56,710 nucleotides of DNA from Ruminococcus sp. (GCA_015066665.1 SVNX01000014.1:1-56710), one strand, 5' to 3'; counted from the first letter of the stretch, positions 34,092 to 43,467 are shown. Translations and numbers: made by a program. Notes: generated from the letters alone by a model not told the origin.

Positions 34092-34094
34092 TAC

Positions 34095-34121
34095 AGCATC
34101 GCTGGGAAAGCGATGCTTTTT
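34095..34121 (+). terminator. Hairpin between the two tRNA genes
   Basis: AGCATCGCT / AGCGATGCT followed by TTTTT. It looks like an intrinsic terminator, yet tRNA-Pro begins right after it and has no separate promoter in the gap; partial read-through or a processing hairpin is likely. Confidence 0.6.
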
Positions 34122-34198
34122 CGGGATGTAGCTCAGTTTGGTAGAGTGCTTGGTTTGGGACCAAGATGCCGCAGGTTCGAGTCCTGTCATCCCGACCA
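34122..34198 (+). tRNA. tRNA-Pro (anticodon TGG)
   Basis: The 77-nt cloverleaf has acceptor CGGGATG/CATCCCG (C1-G72 as in tRNA-Pro), anticodon stem CTTGG/CCAAG, loop TTTGGGA (anticodon TGG), a GGTTCGAGTCC T-arm and an encoded CCA end. Confidence 0.95.
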
Positions 34199-34229
34199 GG
34201 CCGGCGTCCGGCCGAATGGACGCATTATG

Positions 34230-34261
34230 AGAACTTCCGAGAAATCGGAAGTTCTTTTTTT
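34230..34261 (+). terminator. Terminator after tRNA-Pro
   Basis: An 11-bp stem AGAACTTCCGA / TCGGAAGTTCT followed by a run of T. Confidence 0.85.
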
Positions 34262-34306
34262 TATGGTGTGGTTTTGCATTTGGTGATTTAAGAAAGGAAG
34301 ATTAAA

Positions 34307-34699
34307 ATGGGTTTTCTTTTAGGAAGAGATGAAATATTTTGGAGATTGGGACACGAGAAATCGGATGACCTGTTAATTCGACTTAGAAATCTCGAAAACG
34401 TCAATTTTCAAGATGAAACGGGAATTTCTTATTTATTTATGGCATGTTCATCACATTATCTGGAAGCCATCATGATCTTGTTGGAAAACGGTGCAGACCC
34501 AAATCTCACTGATAGTAGCGGGCGTGAACCAATTTTGGCTGCAATAGGTCAAAAAAGTGATAATAATGCTAAAATCTTGGAAGCTTTTCTGAATTATGGA
34601 CTTGATGTAAACAGAATTAAGGGAGGGGGGACTCTTAAGGAGTTGATTCAATCATTTGAAGATGAATCATTAAATGATGTGTTGAAAAAATTTATGTGA
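34307..34699 (+). CDS. Ankyrin-repeat protein (probable immunity-type)
   Basis: The 130-residue protein is AT-rich in DNA, unlike its neighbours. It contains ankyrin-repeat helices (residues about 33-100: NFQDETGISYLFMACSSHYLE, ILLENGADPNLTDSSGREP, FLNYGLDVN). ATG 34307 follows GAAAGGAAG. Ankyrin proteins of this small size occur among immunity proteins for contact-dependent and polymorphic toxins. The adjacent SMI1/KNR4 gene and toxin remnant support this role; no target is known. Confidence 0.7.
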   Translation: MGFLLGRDEIFWRLGHEKSDDLLIRLRNLENVNFQDETGISYLFMACSSHYLEAIMILLENGADPNLTDSSGREPILAAIGQKSDNNAKILEAFLNYGLDVNRIKGGGTLKELIQSFEDESLNDVLKKFM

Positions 34700-34767
34700 T
34701 TGATGCTAAATTGTATTGTGACTTTATGAAAGGTGCTCTGAATGGCAAAAAATTATGAGGTGAAATG

Positions 34768-35193
34768 ATGTATAATTTTTTGAAAAACGATCAACCATTA
34801 TCAGTTACTTCAAATGATGTAGAATTGGTGGAAGTGAGATTTGGTATAAAATTCCCTCAAATTCTTAAAGAGTATTATCTTAAGTATAATGGAATGGGGA
34901 TCAATTTGTGTAAATTTAAAATTAATGGAAACGAGTACGAAGTTGCGGAAATCATTGCGTTATGTGCAGGAGAAGACTCGTTTGAAGATATAAAAATGGA
35001 TGAATTAGAGGATGATTTTATTCCAAAGGAATTTATGCCATTAGCGTACGATAGGGGAGGGGATTATTACTATTGGAATAGTGAAACTGAATTTGTATAT
35101 TTAGTTTATCCTGATTGTATAGAGAATCCCATTCTTATATGCCATAGTATACAAGCTTTTTTTAACTTGCTCGAAAATGCAGAAATTGAATAA
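34768..35193 (+). CDS. SMI1/KNR4 (SUKH) family immunity-type protein
   Basis: The protein of about 141 residues has the SUKH pattern: an N-terminal helix (DVELVEVRFGIKFPQILKEYY with LKYNGMG), strand patterns such as FIPKEFMPLAYDRGGDYYYW, and an ending that is typical of the family. SUKH proteins are immunity proteins against many nuclease and other toxins. Its DNA is AT-rich like the ankyrin gene. ATG 34768 (or 34765) follows GAGG. No intact toxin gene remains beside it. Confidence 0.8.
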   Translation: MYNFLKNDQPLSVTSNDVELVEVRFGIKFPQILKEYYLKYNGMGINLCKFKINGNEYEVAEIIALCAGEDSFEDIKMDELEDDFIPKEFMPLAYDRGGDYYYWNSETEFVYLVYPDCIENPILICHSIQAFFNLLENAEIE

Positions 35194-35244
35194 AGGGTTA
35201 AAATAATCTCTGCGTCAGTTTGATCGACCAGTTGTCAAATTTGA

Positions 35245-35655
35245 GGACTCAGTCCTTCGCTGAACTGGCTTGGTCATGCGGCACTGGACGTGCTGGGTCT
35301 GATTCCCGGCATCGGCATTGCGTTTGATATTGTCAATGCAATCTGGTATTTCGCAGAGGGTGACATCTTTGGCGGCATCTGCAGCCTGATCGGCATTCTT
35401 CCGTTTGTGGGAGATGCCATTGGCCTGATGGGTAAAGCAGGCAGCTGGGCATGCAAGGTTGCGAAATTTGTAAACACAGCCACCTACGCTGTTTCCATGC
35501 TCAAGAGTACCTACGTCATTGGCAACGTCATAAAGGACAATATCGAACGTTACCTGATCAATGGCGAGGAATTCAGCTTGGCTGGACAAGAGCCGCTTTA
35601 CTGTTCCAAAAAGACAAGGGAATCAATTTCAAAATATAATTATAACCCAAAATAA
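35245..35655 (+). pseudogene. Fragment of a polymorphic toxin (pre-toxin transmembrane region)
   Basis: The frame from 35245 reads PSLNWLGHAALDVLGLIPG, then GIAFDIVNAIWYFAEGD and similar hydrophobic, Gly-rich segments up to residue 55. This is typical of the linker before the toxin domain in large polymorphic toxins. An in-frame TGA (35242-35244) and no ribosome-binding site stand before it, and the rest of the toxin is missing; GTG 35290 is the first possible start. The base composition (about half G+C) differs from the AT-rich immunity genes just upstream. I read it as the relic of a decayed toxin gene. Whether any peptide is made is unknown. Confidence 0.55.
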
Positions 35656-35666
35656 GGAGGAAAAAC

Positions 35667-37112
35667 ATGCTCGATACGATCATATCCGGCCTCAACGATG
35701 CCCTGTACAGTTACATACTCATCATCCTGCTGGTGGCAGGTGGTCTTTATTTTACCGTCCGCACAAAATTTGCGGCGTTCCGTCTGTTCGGTGAGCAGCT
35801 GCGTGCCGTAATGGAAAAACCCAAGGACGGTAAGGGCGTCTCCTCGTTTCAGGCACTGATGGTTTCGACCGCATCCCGTGTGGGCACAGGTAATATTGTG
35901 GGCGTTTCGACCGCTCTGTGTCTGGGCGGCTTCGGATCCGTCTTCTGGATGTGGGTGATTGCCATCATCGGCAGTGCATCCGCCTTCATTGAGAGCACAC
36001 TCGCCCAGATCTACAAAAAAAGAGGCCCCGAGGGCAGCTACGGCGGCCCCGCCTATTACATCGAAGCGGCACTGCACAGCCGTCCGCTCGCCATCGTCTT
36101 TTCCGTTCTGCTGATCCTGACATACGGCCTGGGTTTCAACATGCTTGCATCCTATAATCTGCAGTCGACTTTCTCGGGATATGGCTTCTACAATGAAACA
36201 TCCTCCCCCTGGATCATCGGCCTGATTCTTGCGGTCATTGTCTGCTACTGCCTGATGGGCGGCGGCTCCCGCATCATCAAGACCACAACATTCCTTGTAC
36301 CGGTTATGGGTGTTGCCTATATTTTCGTATCGCTGCTGATCATTCTCCTGAACATCACAAGCCTTCCCGGCGTGTTTGTGACCATCTTCACCGAGGCGTT
36401 CGATTTCGAAGCGATTTTCGGCGGATTCAGCGGTTCCTGTGTGATGTACGGCATCAAGCGCGGCCTGTTCAGCAACGAGGCCGGCGTCGGCTCCGCTCCG
36501 AATGCTTCTGCCTCTGCTGAGGTCACCCATCCGGCCAAGCAGGGTCTGGTACAGGTATTGTCCGTATTCATCGATACGATTCTCGTGTGCAGTGCGACAG
36601 CCTTCATGTGCATGTGCTCCGGCGTGGAGCCGACCAGGGAGCTGTCCGGTGCCCCCTATGTGCAGGCTGCACTCCGTGAGACGCTCGGTGCCTTCGGCCC
36701 GATCTTCATCACTGTGGCGATGCTTCTCTTCGCCTTTACCACACTCCTCGGCAACCTCTTCTATGTGGACAAGTGCATCAGCTACATTATGGGCCGTGTC
36801 CCCGGCAAGACTTTTATGCGTGTGTACCATGTGATTGCCTCGCTGGTGGTACTGCTGGGTGCGGGTCTGAGTGCGGATCTTCTCTGGAACATTTCCGATA
36901 TTTTGATGGGCGGTATGACGCTGATCAACATTCCGGTCATCTTCATTCTTGGCAAGTACGCACTGCGTGCTCTGAAAAATTATGAAATGCAGCGCAAGCA
37001 GGGGCTTGAACCGAAATTCTGTGCAAAAGACATCGGCCTGCCGCACGAGGTCGACTACTGGCAGGAAGAAAACGCTGCGAAGGAGCAGCCGGAAGTTTGT
37101 GTCACAATGTAG
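35667..37112 (+). CDS. Sodium:alanine symporter family (AGCS) amino-acid transporter
   Basis: The 481-residue protein has about ten membrane helices. It shows the AGCS signature regions: STASRVGTGNIVGVSTAL near residues 70-85, GPEGSYGGPAYYIE, and KRGLFSNEAGVGSAPNASA. It imports alanine or glycine with Na+. ATG 35667 follows AAGGAGGAA. The stop is immediately followed by the promoter of the thiamin operon. It is unlikely to share function with its neighbours. Confidence 0.93.
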   Translation: MLDTIISGLNDALYSYILIILLVAGGLYFTVRTKFAAFRLFGEQLRAVMEKPKDGKGVSSFQALMVSTASRVGTGNIVGVSTALCLGGFGSVFWMWVIAIIGSASAFIESTLAQIYKKRGPEGSYGGPAYYIEAALHSRPLAIVFSVLLILTYGLGFNMLASYNLQSTFSGYGFYNETSSPWIIGLILAVIVCYCLMGGGSRIIKTTTFLVPVMGVAYIFVSLLIILLNITSLPGVFVTIFTEAFDFEAIFGGFSGSCVMYGIKRGLFSNEAGVGSAPNASASAEVTHPAKQGLVQVLSVFIDTILVCSATAFMCMCSGVEPTRELSGAPYVQAALRETLGAFGPIFITVAMLLFAFTTLLGNLFYVDKCISYIMGRVPGKTFMRVYHVIASLVVLLGAGLSADLLWNISDILMGGMTLINIPVIFILGKYALRALKNYEMQRKQGLEPKFCAKDIGLPHEVDYWQEENAAKEQPEVCVTM

Positions 37113-37141
37113 TTGACAAACGCTGCAGAATGTGATATAAT
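37113..37141 (+). promoter_or_regulatory. Promoter of the thiamin operon
   Basis: TTGACA (37113-37118), a 17-bp spacer and TATAAT (37136-37141), beginning one base after the stop codon of the AGCS gene. Confidence 0.85.
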
Positions 37142-37159
37142 ATTCATGTAAAATTGAAC

Positions 37160-37245
37160 AGACGGGAGCTTGTATACAGGCTGAGAGGAAGGTGTGACCT
37201 TCGACCGAGAACCTGATTTGGATAATGCCAACGTAGGGATGCCTG
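37160..37245 (+). ncRNA. TPP riboswitch (THI-box)
   Basis: The leader shows the conserved THI-box: ACGGGAGC at the start, CTGAGAGGAA with a following GTGTGACCTTCGACCG, then the core ACCTGATTTGGATAATGCCA and ACGTAGGGA. It binds thiamin pyrophosphate and lies between promoter and terminator upstream of thiS. Confidence 0.95.
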
Positions 37246-37259
37246 GATATCATGATATC

Positions 37260-37296
37260 AACGGAAGCGATCGAAATCGGTCGCTTCCGTTTTTTA
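37260..37296 (+). terminator. Riboswitch-controlled terminator
   Basis: Stem AACGGAAGCGA / TCGCTTCCGTT followed by TTTTTT, 15 bases after the THI-box. TPP binding would favour this hairpin and stop transcription before thiS. Confidence 0.85.
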
Positions 37297-37314
37297 TGCA
37301 AAAGGAGGAAAAAT

Positions 37315-37509
37315 ATGGTAGAAATCAATGGTGCCCCGCAGGATGTGCAGGGGAGGACACTGACGGATGTGCTTGTGGATTTAGGCTTCGATCCAATGAA
37401 AATTGCGGTCGAGCGCAATGGGGATATTGTCCCCCGTGCAATGTACGGGCACACGATTCTGGAGGATGACGATCATCTCGAGGTCGTGCGCTTTGTAGGA
37501 GGGGGCTGA
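37315..37509 (+). CDS. thiS: Sulfur carrier protein ThiS
   Basis: The 64-residue protein has a ubiquitin-like fold pattern (MVEINGAPQDV, TLTDVLVDLGFD, IAVERNGDIVPR) and ends with the obligatory Gly-Gly (VVRFVGGG). ThiF adenylates the C-terminal carboxylate and it is then converted to a thiocarboxylate that gives sulfur to the thiazole. ATG 37315 follows AAAGGAGGAA. It is the first gene of the operon. Confidence 0.95.
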   Translation: MVEINGAPQDVQGRTLTDVLVDLGFDPMKIAVERNGDIVPRAMYGHTILEDDDHLEVVRFVGGG

Positions 37510-37511
37510 TT

Positions 37512-38141
37512 ATGGGACTGACGAAGGAGATGCTTGACAGGGCATGGGCGGAGCGGCATGGCATTGCACTGCAGCAGCGGTTTGCCGAGGGAAGGATTGC
37601 GGTCTGCGGCCTTGGCGGACTTGGTTCGCATATTGCGATGGTGCTGGCAAGAGCGGGTGTCGGTCGGCTTCATCTGATCGATGATGACCGTGTGGAGCTG
37701 TCCAATCTGCATCGTCAGCATTACGAAATCGCTCAGATCGGGCAGTACAAGACCGATGCGACGGCCGATCTGCTGCACAGAATTGCGCCATTCTGCAAGG
37801 TGAAAACGGACTGTGTGCATGTGACGCCGGAGAATCTGGATTCACTTCTTTCAGAGGATACCATCATCTGCGAAGCGTTTGACAAAGCGGAAAGCAAGGC
37901 CATGCTGGTCGATGGGGTACTCACCAAGATGCCGGAGAAATATGTGGTCGCCGCATCGGGCATGGCGGGGCTTGGCGATGCGCAGCGCATCCGGACACGA
38001 TGTGTGACACCGCATTTCTGGCTCTGCGGTGACGAAGCAAGCGGAATTGAGACGGAAGGCTCTTTGTTTGCCACCGGTGCCATGCTCTGTGCGGCACATC
38101 AGGCACATGCCGTTCTGCGGATTCTTGCGGGAGAAATATAA
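37512..38141 (+). CDS. thiF: ThiS adenylyltransferase ThiF
   Basis: The 209-residue E1-like enzyme has a nucleotide-binding CGLGGLGS (residues about 32-39), [15 protein letters not shown], and QIGQYKTDA. It activates ThiS. The CxxC zinc pairs seen in E. coli ThiF are not obvious here. ATG 37512 is two bases after the thiS stop. Confidence 0.93.
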   Translation: MGLTKEMLDRAWAERHGIALQQRFAEGRIAVCGLGGLGSHIAMVLARAGVGRLHLIDDDRVELSNLHRQHYEIAQIGQYKTDATADLLHRIAPFCKVKTDCVHVTPENLDSLLSEDTIICEAFDKAESKAMLVDGVLTKMPEKYVVAASGMAGLGDAQRIRTRCVTPHFWLCGDEASGIETEGSLFATGAMLCAAHQAHAVLRILAGEI

Positions 38142-38160
38142 AACAGAAAGGAAAACTGAT

Positions 38161-38931
38161 ATGAACAACGATGTATTGATGCTGGGCGGGCGGGCTTTTC
38201 ATTCCCGTTTCATTCTTGGCTCGGGAAAGTATTCGCTCCATCTGATTGAGGCAGCGGTGCGGGATGCGGGCGCCGAAATCATCACCCTTGCGGTACGCCG
38301 TGCGAATACGGGAGAGCAGGAGAATATTCTCGACTATATTCCTGAGGGTGTGACGCTGCTGCCCAATACCTCCGGTGCACGGACGGCGGAGGAGGCCGTC
38401 CGTATTGCACGCCTTGCCAGAGAGCTTGGCTGCGGCAATTTTGTGAAGATCGAGATCATGCGGGATACAAAATATCTCTTCCCGGATAATCGTGAGACCA
38501 TCCGTGCCACCGAGATCCTCGCCCGGGAGGGCTTTGTTGTGCTGCCGTACATGTTCCCCGATCTGTATGCAGCAAGAGATCTCGTGCAAGCGGGTGCTGC
38601 TGCTGTGATGCCGCTGGCAGCGCCCATCGGCTCGAACCGAGGGCTTTCCGCACGGGATTTTATCCAGATCCTTGTGGATGAGATTGACCTCCCTGTGATT
38701 GTCGATGCCGGCATCGGCCGTCCTTCGCAGGCCTGCGAAGCGATGGAAATGGGCGCAGCGGCTGTGATGGCCAATACGGCCCTTGCCACAGCCGGTGATC
38801 TGCCGCTTATGGCAGCGGCATTCCGGCAGGCGGTGGAAGCAGGACGAAAGGCATGGCTTTCGGGCGTCGGCCGTGTACTGGAACGTGGGGCGGCCGCATC
38901 GGATCCGTTGACCGGATTCCTTCGGGACTGA
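38161..38931 (+). CDS. thiG: Thiazole synthase ThiG
   Basis: The 256-residue TIM-barrel enzyme has [54 protein letters not shown] and [13 protein letters not shown], i.e. the ThiG active-site and phosphate-binding loops. It builds the thiazole phosphate from DXP, dehydroglycine and ThiS-thiocarboxylate. ATG 38161 stands behind AAAGGAAAA; an open frame further up overlaps thiF. Confidence 0.95.
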   Translation: MNNDVLMLGGRAFHSRFILGSGKYSLHLIEAAVRDAGAEIITLAVRRANTGEQENILDYIPEGVTLLPNTSGARTAEEAVRIARLARELGCGNFVKIEIMRDTKYLFPDNRETIRATEILAREGFVVLPYMFPDLYAARDLVQAGAAAVMPLAAPIGSNRGLSARDFIQILVDEIDLPVIVDAGIGRPSQACEAMEMGAAAVMANTALATAGDLPLMAAAFRQAVEAGRKAWLSGVGRVLERGAAASDPLTGFLRD

Positions 38932-38941
38932 GGTGAAGCGG

Positions 38942-40195
38942 ATGGAAACACAATTCTTTACCGATGATGCGCATCTTTCTGAGAAAGCAAGGGAAAAGAA
39001 ACACAGACTGGAATCCGATCCTGCCAGCCGAACCGATCCTATGACCTATCTGCCCGGCATGGAGCAGATTGATTCCGACATCCGCAGATGGGTTCTCTCG
39101 CATATGGAGGCATACAATCCGGACGATTATACCGCAGACGATGTACGGGCAGCGCTGTCCCGCACACGGTGCAGCATCGAGGACTTTGCCGCGCTGCTTT
39201 CACCTGCGGCAGAGCCCTTCCTCGAGCAGATGGCACAGCGTGCGCGTCAGGAAACAAGCCGGCATTTCGGCAATACGGTGTATCTGTTCACACCGCTGTA
39301 TCTGGCTAATTATTGCGAGAATTACTGCGTTTACTGCGGATTCAACTGTTATCAGAACATCCGCAGACGAAAGCTTGACAGAGCACAGATCGAGCATGAG
39401 ATGCAGGTGATCGCCCAGAGCGGTATGGAAGAAATCCTGCTGCTGACGGGGGAGAGCCGTGCACAGAGTGACCTTGACTACATCGGAGAAGCGTGCCGTC
39501 TTGCAAGAAAATATTTCCGGATGGTGGGGCTGGAAATTTATCCGGTCAATACAGAGGAATACCGCTATCTCCATGCATGCGGTGCGGATTATGTCACGGT
39601 ATTTCAGGAGACATATGATGCAAAACGCTATGGAGAGCTGCATCTGCTGGGACATAAGCGGGTGTATCCTTACCGGTTCGATGCACAGGAGCGGGCACTT
39701 ATGGCGGGCATGCGGGGTGTGGCATGTTCGGCACTGCTGGGGCTTTCGGATTTCCGGAAGGATGCCTTAGCCGGTGCCCTTCATGTATACGCATTGCAGC
39801 GAAAGTATCCCCATGCGGAGCTGTCCCTGTCCTGTCCTCGTCTGCGGCCGATTGCCGGCAACCGCAGTCTCCATTCGGAGGATGTGCAGGAACGGCAGCT
39901 TTGTCAGGTGCTGAGTGCCTACAGGATTTTTCTCCCGTATGTCGGCATAACCGTGTCCTCCCGTGAGAGCGCACAGTTCCGAAACGGCATTGTCAGGATT
40001 GCGGCCACAAAGGTTTCGGCGGGCGTGTCAACGGGCATTGGCGATCACGAAAGCAAATACGCCGGTACGGACGATGAGACAGCGGGCGGCGAGCAGTTCG
40101 AGATCGATGATGCACGCAGTCTGGAGACGATGTGCACGGACATGCAGCAAAGCGGACTGCAGCCTGTACGGAATGATTATTTGTATCTGGAATAA
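38942..40195 (+). CDS. thiH: 2-iminoacetate synthase ThiH (radical SAM)
   Basis: The 417-residue protein has the radical-SAM cluster motif CENYCVYCGF (CxxxCxxC, near residue 125), the LLTGESRAQSDLDY segment, and a C-terminal CxxC-free barrel as in ThiH. It splits tyrosine to dehydroglycine for ThiG. ATG 38942 lies eight bases after GAGG, 10 bases past the thiG stop. Presence of ThiH instead of ThiO fits an anaerobe. Confidence 0.95.
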   Translation: METQFFTDDAHLSEKAREKKHRLESDPASRTDPMTYLPGMEQIDSDIRRWVLSHMEAYNPDDYTADDVRAALSRTRCSIEDFAALLSPAAEPFLEQMAQRARQETSRHFGNTVYLFTPLYLANYCENYCVYCGFNCYQNIRRRKLDRAQIEHEMQVIAQSGMEEILLLTGESRAQSDLDYIGEACRLARKYFRMVGLEIYPVNTEEYRYLHACGADYVTVFQETYDAKRYGELHLLGHKRVYPYRFDAQERALMAGMRGVACSALLGLSDFRKDALAGALHVYALQRKYPHAELSLSCPRLRPIAGNRSLHSEDVQERQLCQVLSAYRIFLPYVGITVSSRESAQFRNGIVRIAATKVSAGVSTGIGDHESKYAGTDDETAGGEQFEIDDARSLETMCTDMQQSGLQPVRNDYLYLE

Positions 40196-40206
40196 GGGAG
40201 GCGTTC

Positions 40207-40866
40207 ATGAAAGAATTTGATACAACACTCTATTTTATCACTGACAGCACGGGCTTTTCCGAAGAGGAATTCCTCGCCCGTGTGGAAGCGGCATGTCAGG
40301 GCGGCGTGACGCTGCTGCAGCTGCGTGAAAAGGAACGCACCACAAGGGAATACATCACCCTTGCCGAGCGGGTGCATGCCATTACAAGAAAGTACGGCAT
40401 TCCTCTGATCATCGATGACAGGGCGGATGTGGCGCTGGCGGTGGATGCGGAGGGCGTCCATGTGGGACAGTCCGATCTTCCGGTTGCGGTGGCAAGACGG
40501 CTGCTCGGCGAGAATAAAATCGTCGGTGCCACGGCAAAAACTGTTCCACAGGCAAGAGAAGCCCATGCACAGGGTGCGGATTATCTTGGTGTGGGTGCCA
40601 TTTATCCCACGACCACAAAGGTGAAAACTGTACTGACATCCGTCGATACACTGAAGGAAATTGTGGAGGCCGTGCCTATCTGCGTTAATGCCATCGGCGG
40701 CCTGCAGAAGGAGAATCTTCATGTACTGCGGGGAAGCGGCATTGCGGGAATCTGCGCAGTATCTGCGATCATGAAGGCAGCGGATCCGGCAGCCGCAGCA
40801 AGGGAACTGAAGGAGGCGTTCTATGAGCTTGAAACTGAACACAGCACTGACGATTGCGGGCAGTGA
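40207..40866 (+). CDS. thiE: Thiamin phosphate synthase ThiE
   Basis: The 219-residue TIM barrel has LQLREKERTTREYI, LIIDDRADVALAVDAEGVHVGQ, GADYLGVGAIYPTTTK and the INAIGGL-type loop. It joins HMP-PP and thiazole phosphate to thiamin phosphate. ATG 40207 follows GGGAGG. Its C-terminal 44 bases overlap the start of thiD, indicating coupled translation. Confidence 0.95.
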   Translation: MKEFDTTLYFITDSTGFSEEEFLARVEAACQGGVTLLQLREKERTTREYITLAERVHAITRKYGIPLIIDDRADVALAVDAEGVHVGQSDLPVAVARRLLGENKIVGATAKTVPQAREAHAQGADYLGVGAIYPTTTKVKTVLTSVDTLKEIVEAVPICVNAIGGLQKENLHVLRGSGIAGICAVSAIMKAADPAAAARELKEAFYELETEHSTDDCGQ

Positions 40867-41647
40867 CAGCAGCGGCGGTGCGGGTATACAGGCGGACATC
40901 AAAACGATGACCGCAAACGGGGTCTATGCGATGAGTGCGGTGACCGCTCTGACTGCCCAGAATACGATGGGCGTCAGCGGTATCCTGGAAGTGACACCGG
41001 AGTTCCTTGCACTGCAGATCGATGCGGTTTTTGCAGATATCCGTCCGGATGCGGTGAAAATCGGGATGACGGCCTCAGCAAGCCTTGTCAATGTGATTGC
41101 CGACAAGCTCCGCATGCATCGGGCAGAATGCATTGTGCTCGATCCTGTTATGATCGCCACAAGCGGTGCGCAGCTCATGGACCCTTCGGCTGTGGCGTGC
41201 CTGCGGACAAAACTGCTTCCGCTCGCCTCGCTCGTTACCCCAAATCTACCCGAGGCGGAGGTGCTTGCGGGCATGGCCATCCATGAGAAAGTGGACATGC
41301 TGCGTGCTGCTGAAATGATTGCACAGGCCCATGGCTGTGCCGTGCTCATCAAGGGCGGCCACAGCGCCGACAATGCCGATGATCTTCTGTACGCAGACGG
41401 GACGGCACAGTGGTTCGGGAGCCATCGTATCGACAACCCCAATACCCACGGCACGGGCTGCACGCTGTCGAGTGCCATTGCTTCCAATCTTGCCAAGGGC
41501 TATAATATGGTCGAATCCGTGGCAAGAGCCAAGGAATATGTCTCGGGTACGTTGTCAGCCATGCTTGATCTTGGTCACGGCAGCGGGCCGCTGCATCATG
41601 GGTATGATCTGAAAAGTACGTTTATCCAATCAAGGAGGAGTTTATGA
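40823..41647 (+). CDS. thiD: Hydroxymethylpyrimidine (phosphate) kinase ThiD
   Basis: The 274-residue ribokinase-fold kinase has [29 protein letters not shown], and the anion-hole [14 protein letters not shown] with its catalytic region. It phosphorylates HMP-P to HMP-PP. ATG 40823 follows AAGGAGGCG inside thiE. The stop overlaps the thiC start (ATGA at 41644). Confidence 0.95.
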   Translation: MSLKLNTALTIAGSDSSGGAGIQADIKTMTANGVYAMSAVTALTAQNTMGVSGILEVTPEFLALQIDAVFADIRPDAVKIGMTASASLVNVIADKLRMHRAECIVLDPVMIATSGAQLMDPSAVACLRTKLLPLASLVTPNLPEAEVLAGMAIHEKVDMLRAAEMIAQAHGCAVLIKGGHSADNADDLLYADGTAQWFGSHRIDNPNTHGTGCTLSSAIASNLAKGYNMVESVARAKEYVSGTLSAMLDLGHGSGPLHHGYDLKSTFIQSRRSL

Positions 41648-42960
41648 GGGAATACAGCACACAGAGAGAGGCCGCCCGAAAGGGCATCATCACGCCGGAA
41701 ATGCAGGCTGCCGCCAAAAAGGAAGGCATCCAGCCGGAGACTCTTCGCATGCGGATGGCAAAGGGCGAGGCAGTCATTCCCTGCAATATCCGGCATACCA
41801 GCATTTCGCCCGAAGCGATCGGGACGGGGCTGTCCACCAAAATCAACGTGAATCTCGGCATATCGGGCGATTGCTGCGATTATACGATGGAAATGCAGAA
41901 AGCACAGCTTGCGGTGCAGCTCGGTGCACATGCCATCATGGATCTGAGCAATTACGGCAAGACGAGCACATTCCGGAAGGAACTCATTGCCATGTCACCG
42001 GCAAGCATCGGCACAGTACCGATGTACGATGCCATCGGCTATCTCGAGAAGGAACTGACGGACATGACGGCGCAGGATTTTCTTTCTGTGGTTCGTGCTC
42101 ATGCAGAGGAGGGTGTGGATTTTGTGACGATTCATGCCGGCATCAACAGACGCACTGTGGAGGCCTTCATGCGTGACAAGCGTCGGATGAATATTGTATC
42201 CCGCGGGGGCTCGCTGCTCTTTGCATGGATGATGATGACGGGAAATGAGAATCCCTTCTACGAATATTATGACGAGGTGCTCGAGATCCTGCGGGAATAT
42301 GATGTCACCATTTCTCTGGGCGATGCCCTGCGGCCGGGCTGCATCGATGATGCCACGGATGCCGGACAGATTGCCGAACTCATTGAACTGGGTGCCCTGA
42401 CAAAACGTGCATGGGAGCGGGATGTGCAGGTCATGGTGGAAGGCCCGGGACATATGGCCATGAATGAAATCGCTGCAAATATGACGCTTCAGAAGCGGCT
42501 TTGCCACAATGCCCCGTTCTATGTGCTCGGGCCGCTGGTGACGGACATTGCACCGGGCTATGATCATATCACATCGGCCATCGGCGGTGCGATTGCTGCG
42601 GCAAACGGTGCGGATTTCCTGTGTTATGTAACCCCTGCGGAGCACTTGCGTCTGCCCGATCTGCAGGATGTGCGTGAGGGCATCATTGCAAGCCGCATTG
42701 CCGCCCATGCCGCCGACATTGCCAAGGGCATTCCGCAGGCAAGGGAATGGGACAATGCAATGAGCGACGCCCGTCATAAAACGGACTGGGAGGAGATGTT
42801 CCGGCTGGCGCTTGACGGCGAAAAGGCACGCGCCTATTTCGAGAGCACCCCGCCCGCCGATCGTCACACCTGCTCGATGTGCGGGAAGATGTGCGCTGTG
42901 CGGACGACCAATATGATTCTGGACGGACAGAAGACGGCATTTTTGCCCGAGGAAAAATAG
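41644..42960 (+). CDS. thiC: Phosphomethylpyrimidine synthase ThiC
   Basis: The 438-residue protein is the short form of ThiC, as usual in clostridia, without the N-terminal domain of E. coli ThiC. It has [43 protein letters not shown] and the C-terminal [4Fe-4S] motif [11 protein letters not shown]. It converts AIR to HMP-P with SAM. The start overlaps thiD by four bases. It is the last gene of the operon; no terminator hairpin follows clearly before the dtd promoter. Confidence 0.96.
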   Translation: MREYSTQREAARKGIITPEMQAAAKKEGIQPETLRMRMAKGEAVIPCNIRHTSISPEAIGTGLSTKINVNLGISGDCCDYTMEMQKAQLAVQLGAHAIMDLSNYGKTSTFRKELIAMSPASIGTVPMYDAIGYLEKELTDMTAQDFLSVVRAHAEEGVDFVTIHAGINRRTVEAFMRDKRRMNIVSRGGSLLFAWMMMTGNENPFYEYYDEVLEILREYDVTISLGDALRPGCIDDATDAGQIAELIELGALTKRAWERDVQVMVEGPGHMAMNEIAANMTLQKRLCHNAPFYVLGPLVTDIAPGYDHITSAIGGAIAAANGADFLCYVTPAEHLRLPDLQDVREGIIASRIAAHAADIAKGIPQAREWDNAMSDARHKTDWEEMFRLALDGEKARAYFESTPPADRHTCSMCGKMCAVRTTNMILDGQKTAFLPEEK

Positions 42961-42973
42961 CGCATCACAGCAC

Positions 42974-43002
42974 TTGCATTTTCCATCGGATTCTGGTATA
43001 AT
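42974..43002 (+). promoter_or_regulatory. Promoter of dtd
   Basis: TTGCAT (42974-42979), a 17-bp spacer and TATAAT (42997-43002), 14 bases after the thiC stop. Confidence 0.75.
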
Positions 43003-43032
43003 GAACACAGATCAAATCGATGGAGGCATCAT

Positions 43033-43467
43033 ATGAAATTAGTGGTACAGCGTGTGACGCATGCATCCGTCACCGTCGAAGAAAAATTAGTCGGCAAAAT
43101 CGGCAAGGGCTATCTCGTTCTGCTCGGCGTGGGTGAAAATGATACCGAAGCGACCGCAAAACAGCTTGCGGACAAGCTTGTGAAGCTCCGCATCTTTTCT
43201 GATGAAAATGATAAAACCAATCTCTCGATCAACGATGTGGAGGGCGAAGTGCTGGTGATCTCCCAGTTCACGCTCTACGCCGACTGCAAGAAGAACCGCC
43301 CCAGCTTCTGCCACGCCGGAAAGCCCGATCTTGCGGAGCATCTCTATGAATACTTCATGGACTGTCTGCGCGGGCAGGTGAAGAACGTAGAACACGGCAT
43401 ATTCGGTGCGATGATGCAGGTGAGCCTTTGCAATGACGGGCCGTTTACGGTGATTCTGGAGGGATGA
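43033..43467 (+). CDS. dtd: D-aminoacyl-tRNA deacylase
   Basis: The 144-residue protein has the Dtd patterns: [30 protein letters not shown], the active-site loop SQFTLYAD and the C-terminal [10 protein letters not shown], corresponding to the Gly-cisPro region (NXGPVT), with Phe here. It removes D-amino acids from mischarged tRNAs. ATG 43033 follows TGGAGG. Confidence 0.95.
   Translation: MKLVVQRVTHASVTVEEKLVGKIGKGYLVLLGVGENDTEATAKQLADKLVKLRIFSDENDKTNLSINDVEGEVLVISQFTLYADCKKNRPSFCHAGKPDLAEHLYEYFMDCLRGQVKNVEHGIFGAMMQVSLCNDGPFTVILEG

Noticed and set aside
35194-35290. A longer intact toxin gene reaching upstream of the pre-toxin fragment
   Set aside because: A TGA stop at 35242-35244 closes the frame, and the DNA further upstream codes for the SMI1/KNR4 protein.
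35640-37454. A 604-codon minus-strand frame over the AGCS symporter and riboswitch
   Set aside because: It runs through the TPP riboswitch and the well-supported symporter gene and has no family features.
37512-38141. thiF as a second tcdA
   Set aside because: It lacks the SSMGAGNKLDP and TSVCPLA signatures, is much shorter, and lies in the thi operon right after thiS.
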